Positions 7,271 through 11,320 of a stretch of 11,320 nucleotides of DNA are shown here, piece by piece. The first letter of the stretch is position 1; each line of letters opens with the position of its first letter. The notes beneath the pieces were generated by a model that worked only from the letters and a program-made list of their open reading frames with translations, did no database searches and was not told where the DNA came from. Position numbers and translations under genes: made by a program. The stretch covers positions 1 to 11,320 of the forward strand of contig JASPKP010008644.1 in NCBI GenBank assembly GCA_030674155.1, given 5' to 3'. Origin of the DNA: Stramonita haemastoma. Taxonomy: Eukaryota > Mollusca > Gastropoda > Neogastropoda > Muricidae.

Positions 7271-7565
7271 GACAGACAGAAACAACATTAAAAAGGCAGA
7301 CTGACAGACCTTTAAAAAGGCAGACAGACAGAAGACAGGGAGACAGACAAACCCATAAACGGCAGAAACCAAAGACAAAACAGGCAGACAGACCCGAAGA
7401 CAGGGGAGACAGAAAACAACAGGGAACAGACCAAAACAAACCAGGGCAGGGAAAAGACAGCAGGGAGACAAGCCAAACGGGAACAGCCCGACAGATAAAA
7501 AAGACAGAAAAAACAGGAAAAACAGGAAGACAAAGAGACAGGGAGAAAAGACCAACAACAGGGCA
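7271..7565. repeat. Diverged (ACAG)n tetranucleotide tract
   Basis: GACAGACAGA-type sequence with AAAA and GGGA interruptions covers about 295 bases. It is almost purely A, C and G on the plus strand. A perfect ACAG repeat cycles through R-Q-T-D in any frame and has no stop codon. This explains the 134-codon plus-strand frame and the long minus-strand frames rich in L, F, C, V and S, and I do not regard any of them as genes. Confidence 0.92.
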
Positions 7566-7673
7566 AACAAAATGAATTAGAGAAAAATCAGACAACCCGT
7601 GCAATACACCCCCACATTTTTTTCTTACCCTTAAAAAAAACGAGCATTTACTATTTTGTGTGTTTTCTTGGAA
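7566..7673. other. Short gene-free stretch
   Basis: Mixed sequence leads into the tandem repeat. Its end, TTTTCTTGGAAA, weakly resembles the sequence before the second repeat unit. Confidence 0.4.
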
Positions 7674-7985
7674 AAAAAGCTGTCATTTTGGCTCCCTCAA
7701 GGTAAAAAATCAGTATACTGCAAGTGTTGCCCCCCCCCCGACAGTGTTAATAGTGGGTGGAAACCTTTTCAGGTTCCCGGGGGGATTGGGGAGTTTTTGT
7801 TCTTCCCCTTTTCCCAAAAACTGGGCATTTTATGCTTTAAAACAAGAAAAGAAAACGTGATAAACCCCAAGTGTTGCCCCCCCATGAAAAGTGAAAAAAT
7901 GGGTGGGCCCTTGGTTTATGAGGGAGGAATGGGGGAGTGCGGGGCAGGCCCCGCTGTAGCAAAAAGCCATTTTCAGAGTGTTTGA
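7674..7985. repeat. Tandem repeat of about 145 bp, two units and part of a third
   Basis: Unit starts with an AAAAA..GCATTTT/GTCATTTT signature lie at 7674, 7816 and 7961 (spacings 142 and 145). CAAGTGTTGCCCCCC recurs at 7721 and 7868 (147 apart), followed in each case by GTGGG and a GGGGGAT/GGAAT then GGGGAGT segment. The copies are diverged, with more than a quarter of positions differing by eye. Open frames of 66-109 codons cross the array, but their frames differ between units, so coding is unlikely. It could be a short satellite or a duplicated piece of a dispersed element. Confidence 0.7.
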
Positions 7986-8412
7986 TTGGGGTTTCCCTTT
8001 CCCTTTAATTGTTTTTCAGCAACTTCCCAAAAAACCCACTTTTTTTTCCTTTTGTTTTTTTTATAAACTTTTGTTATTTTTTTCTACTTGTTGCACCAAT
8101 TTGGGAAAATATTTCAGTTTTTTCTTTGGGAAAAAGGAAAAAATTTGATTTTTACTTTTTATCAGATGGGACCCCTATATTCCCCGCCCCTCCCTCCCTT
8201 TTCCCCCTCCCCCCTTTCAACCCACCCCCTTTATCTTGCTTTTTTCCCTGCCAATGAACCAGAAACACCAAATTTTTGATTTGGGCCCGGTTTGTAAATG
8301 GGTTACCCCCCTTCCCAAATCCCTCCCCCCCCTTTTTCCCCAGGGCAGTCCCCCCCCTCTTCCAAAACCAGATTCCACTAAAACTTTTTAAGAGCAAAAC
8401 CTTTAAAAGGGG
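7986..8412. other. Homopolymer-block-rich gene-free sequence
   Basis: I see no gene. T-rich sequence (8020-8160) is followed by C-rich sequence (8165-8360). The phenylalanine/proline-rich plus-strand frame and the glycine/lysine-rich minus-strand frame simply reflect composition. Confidence 0.5.
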
Positions 8413-8600
8413 CAAAGGGTAGCTTGGGGGTTAAAAGGATGCCCCTTGTGAGCCCCTACCAGGGTTCGAATCTATTTTCCCAAAGGGTCCCTTTTTCCCC
8501 TTGATTTTTCAACCCGGGCCCACCCACTTTTCAAAAATTTCATTTGGAAAAGATTTTTAAAAATGAAGTCCCCTGTGCCCAAAAGGCCCTGCAGAACATC
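8413..8600 (+). mobile_element. tRNA-derived SINE, diverged (family B)
   Basis: Box A-like TAGCTTGGGGGTTAA starts at 8420, and box B GGTTCGAATCT lies at 8463-8473, one base off GGTTCRANNCC. Their spacing of 43 bp is what a tRNA with a short variable arm has. Between them CCCCTTGTGAGCCCC could be an anticodon-arm remnant. The sequence after box B (ATTTTCCCAAAGGGTCCC) differs from that of the family A copies, which points to a separate SINE family or subfamily. Box A has G where A and T are expected (AGTGG-type D-loop), in keeping with the homopolymer distortion in this half of the window. The 3' end near 8600 is a guess, since no target-site duplication or clean tail was found. Confidence 0.72.
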
Positions 8601-8694
8601 ATCCTAAAAAACACTAAAAAACCCGTTCTTCTTTATGAAGAGTAGCCCATTGTTTTAGCTATTAGGGGGATGAAAAAATGTTTAAAAACTGCAT

Positions 8695-11320
8695 ACACAT
8701 GGGGCTGGATTTCAAAAAAAAAAAACCCACATGAGTGCCAATTCCAATTGTACAGAGCCAAGTTTTTTCACAAAGAAACAGGGGACAGTGGGACCCAAAA
8801 AAACCCCGCAACACACATTAAATAATAATATCCCTACAAAAACATGCACCCCCCCAGCAAAACTGCAGGGTCTCCCCCACACGCCCCCCAAACAAAAAAA
8901 ATTCCCCCCAAAAACAAACACGCGGGGGGCACGCACGCCGCAAACAAACAAAACCCTCCCCCTGAATAAAGCTAAAGAATCAATTTTCCCAAAAATGTGA
9001 CGAAAAGCCCGTTTTCCCGGGCCCCTTGGGCCCCCCGCACTTTTCCGCAATTTTCAGAGCCCACGGCACCAAAAAACCATAAAAAAACTTCCCAACCATT
9101 TTCAATGTGTGTGGGGTTTTACTTGTGGGCACCACAGCCCCCGAAAATGGCAACCCCGCTTGTACAGAGCCAAGGGTTTTTCCGGGAAAGAAACAGGGTA
9201 CAGTGTACCCAAAAAAGACCCCCGAAAAACACATCAAATAAAAAATATTATACAAAACAAACACCAAAAGAAATCTCAGGGTCCCCCAAACCCAAAAAAA
9301 AATAAAACCGGGACACAGGGAAAACCACCCAAAAGCAAACCCCCGCGGCTGCTACACAACCCCCCATGAATTGCTGAAGAAGCCTTCCCCAAAAATTTTT
9401 GAACCAAACCGCCGTTTTTGGGCCCCCTTTCCCAAACCCCACCTTTTAAAACCCTTTCAGAAACCCACGGGACCCAAAAACCCTAACCTACTCTAAAAAA
9501 AACATAAAAAATTTTAAAAACAAAATTTTGGAAAGGGGTGTTTGGCCCCTGGACTTAAGGGGACACAACAGCCCCGAAAATGGAAAAACCCCCTGTATTT
9601 TTGGGCCCAAATTTGTCGGGAAAAAAAACATGGGTTTCAATGTAACGCAAAAATGAGCCCCCCAACACACCCTCAAAAAAAAGTAATTTTTCATACAATT
9701 TTCATTGCCACAGCAACACCACCCTTCAAAAGGGGCCAAAACCCCAAAAGTAAAAACACAACCCGCTTCATACCCCCCCCCCCCCTCCCCAAACACACTA
9801 TGAATAAACAAAGGGCCCACAAAATGTGCCCCAATAATTACCCTAGTAACACACATTAAATAATAAAAAACAAAAAAATATCATGCGCCCCAAGCAATCC
9901 AGGTTTTCCTCCACAACGCCCAAACAAAAAAAAATTTGCACACTAAAAAAACAGCATTAACGCACCAAAAGGGGGCTCGCAAACCCTAAAAAACCCCCCC
10001 CATTTTTAAACTAAAAAAAAGCATTTCCCAAAATGTAGGAAAAACGGGGCCTTTTGGGGGGCCCTTTGCCCCCCCCGCACTTTTCCCCCATTTTCAGACC
10101 CCCCGGCACCAAGACCCTATTCTACTCTATGCATTTCAAACTTTCCCAAAAACCCTTTTTGATGTGTAATTTGGGGTTTTTAAATAAAAAACATGAAAGG
10201 GGAAAAACCAAAAACAAAGGGAACCAGTGACATTTTAAAAGGAAAAGCACTCAAAAAAGAAAAACTTTTCAAGTACTTGGGGGGGCACCCCCCCAAAAAC
10301 CTTTTTGAACCAACAACATTGAAAGAGAGAATTTCAGCAAGGATCGGCCGGGAAACTCAGGGCCTTCCCAAAAAACAAAAGGAAAAGTCCTTTAAACTTT
10401 TTCATCCCCCAGCACCCAAGGGCAAAACTAAACATATTAAACCTTTCAAAAACGTCTGCCGACTCTTCTTTTAAAGGTGCAGAAAAAGTTTAGAGGAACA
10501 AGAAGTTTTTGAGCAGGTTTAAACTTTTGGGGGGGGAGGTTTCCTGAGGGGGAAATTTTTAAGATTATGGGAGCCCGAGACAAAAATGAGGGAAAACTGG
10601 AGGGGGAAAAGGGCTTCCAACAATTTTGCTGCAAAAATAAACAACCAGGGGCTGTAAACCCGGGTTTGGGCCAATTTTCCTTTAGGGATGAAGAAAGGGG
10701 ACAAACCCCCTTTAAGGGCCCTTTTCCTGGGAAACCCCCTGGGGAAGCGAAAAAAGAGGCCGACCCCTTTTGGGAAACCGGAGAAAAAGGGGCCTGTGGG
10801 AAAAAGGAAATGAAAAATAAAAAGGGAAAAAAAACCCGACCGGGGTTGCCCGGGGGCTTGGCCCCCAAAAAGGACGCCTGGGAGTCCCCTTTAACTGTGC
10901 CTTTTTTTAATTTCCCCCCCCCCCCCCCCCCCAGCGGGGCCACGAGGAAATTTATTTAGTGAGGTGGCGCCTTGTTTGGGGGCGACCCCCCCACAGGGCC
11001 CCAAGAAGGCAACCCCGCTTGTACAGAGCCAAGTTTTGTCGCAAAGAAACAGGGTACAGTGGGAAAAACAAAAATGACCCCCCCGCAACCCCAAAACAAC
11101 AAATAATAAAAAACATACAAATCCCCCGCACCAAAAAGAAATCCCCAAAGGGGTTTTCCTCCCACAGCAAAAAACAAAAATAATCGCACACCCGGAAAAA
11201 CCAACCCAAAAGCACCCCCACCCCGGGGCTCATCCCCCATTTCCCCACCCTCCATGAATAAGCTGAAGAAAACCCTTCCCCAAATTTGACCGGAAAATGC
11301 CCCTTTTCCCGGGCCCCTTT
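8695..11320. repeat. Diverged satellite-like array, unit about 422 bp
   Basis: The landmark GTACAGAGCCAAG starts at 8750, 9172 and 11021, with a degraded match at 9595; spacings of 422 and 423 bp give the period. A second landmark (TGAATAA..GCTGAAG) lies 195-234 bp after the first at 8963, 9367, 9801 and 11255. A third, the 18-mer ACACACATTAAATAATAA, is identical at 8811 and 9849. Other shared parts are AAAGAAACAGGGTACAGTG, CACTTTTCCGCAATTTTCAG and CAGCCCCCGAAAATGGCAA. I count two nearly full units, one with an internal deletion, one partial unit, unrelated sequence at about 10190-10960, and a last unit running off the window edge. Copies are strongly diverged. Some minus-strand frames share a short peptide (TVPCFF, then LGSVQ), but no frame persists across units. 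Confidence 0.78.
10190..10960. other. Sequence interrupting the satellite; insertion or unrelated segment
   Basis: About 770 bases between satellite units do not align with any unit by eye. The plus strand is purine-rich over much of its length. It carries open frames of 93 codons at 10193-10474 (lysine-rich) and 130 codons at 10567-10959 (glycine/lysine/proline-rich), and of 165 codons on the minus strand at 10446-10943. None shows a domain, and all contain homopolymer-coded runs (KK, GG, PP). A run of 19 C followed by AG at 10914-10934 resembles an extreme splice acceptor, but more likely it is simple sequence. I see no terminal repeats that would prove a transposon. Confidence 0.45.

Noticed and set aside
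7171..7604. 134-codon plus-strand and 115-codon minus-strand frames
   Set aside because: Both come from the ACAG repeat, which has no stop in any frame when perfect; the RQTD-like repeat is exactly what the tetranucleotide predicts.
10446..10943. Minus-strand open frame of 165 codons, longest in the window
   Set aside because: Glycine/proline/phenylalanine/serine-rich sequence with homopolymer-coded runs, no recognisable domain, and start and stop that coincide with no other gene signal.
8712..11255. Peptide motif (TVPCFF then LGSVQ) shared by minus-strand frames in three satellite units
   Set aside because: Explained by nucleotide similarity of the repeat units; the start and the rest of the frame are not conserved, and other units break it.

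Overview
This window looks like eukaryotic, repeat-rich, non-coding DNA, and I find no convincing protein-coding gene, rRNA, functional tRNA, bacterial operon or CRISPR array. The evidence for a eukaryote is dense interrupted microsatellites (GT/CA, GA/CT, CAAT, ACAG, GCT), several minisatellites and longer tandem repeats, and short segments carrying RNA polymerase III box A and box B sequences typical of tRNA-derived SINEs. The mix resembles a marine invertebrate, possibly a mollusc, but that is only an impression and the sequence does not settle it. All long reading frames are short, biased in composition, and either lie in simple repeats or are broken between repeat copies.

Layout. 1-120 is a purine-rich GA tract ending in poly-T. 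368-760 holds short direct repeats and a two-level minisatellite. 1144-1381 is a minisatellite of about 32 bp whose units contain a TATCCCC/GGGGATA inverted repeat. 1628-2400 has two GT tracts enclosing a tandem array of units of about 190-207 bp. 2529-2624 is a polypyrimidine tract, and 3030-3073 is almost pure G. A tRNA-derived SINE lies at about 3465-3600 (+), and a second member of the same family lies in the opposite orientation at about 5100-5240. Two copies of a composite repeat (CA tract, shared body, TTG/CTG tract) occupy 4367-4640 and 5275-5538. 6025-6386 contains A-rich, CA and T20-G13 tracts. 6718-7017 is CAAT-type and 7271-7565 is ACAG-type simple sequence. 7674-7985 carries a tandem repeat of about 145 bp, and about 8413-8600 a second SINE type. 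8695 to the window end is a diverged satellite of about 422 bp with one internally deleted unit and about 770 bp of unrelated sequence in the array.

The sequence has a marked excess of homopolymer blocks (AAAA, CCCC, GGGG, TTTT), strongest after about 7600. In both plus-strand SINEs, single bases expected from the tRNA consensus appear replaced by their neighbours. This suggests consensus or base-calling errors on top of real divergence, so base-level inferences, reading frames especially, are weak here. I see no undescribed molecular system. The most interesting items are the repeat families and their arrangement.
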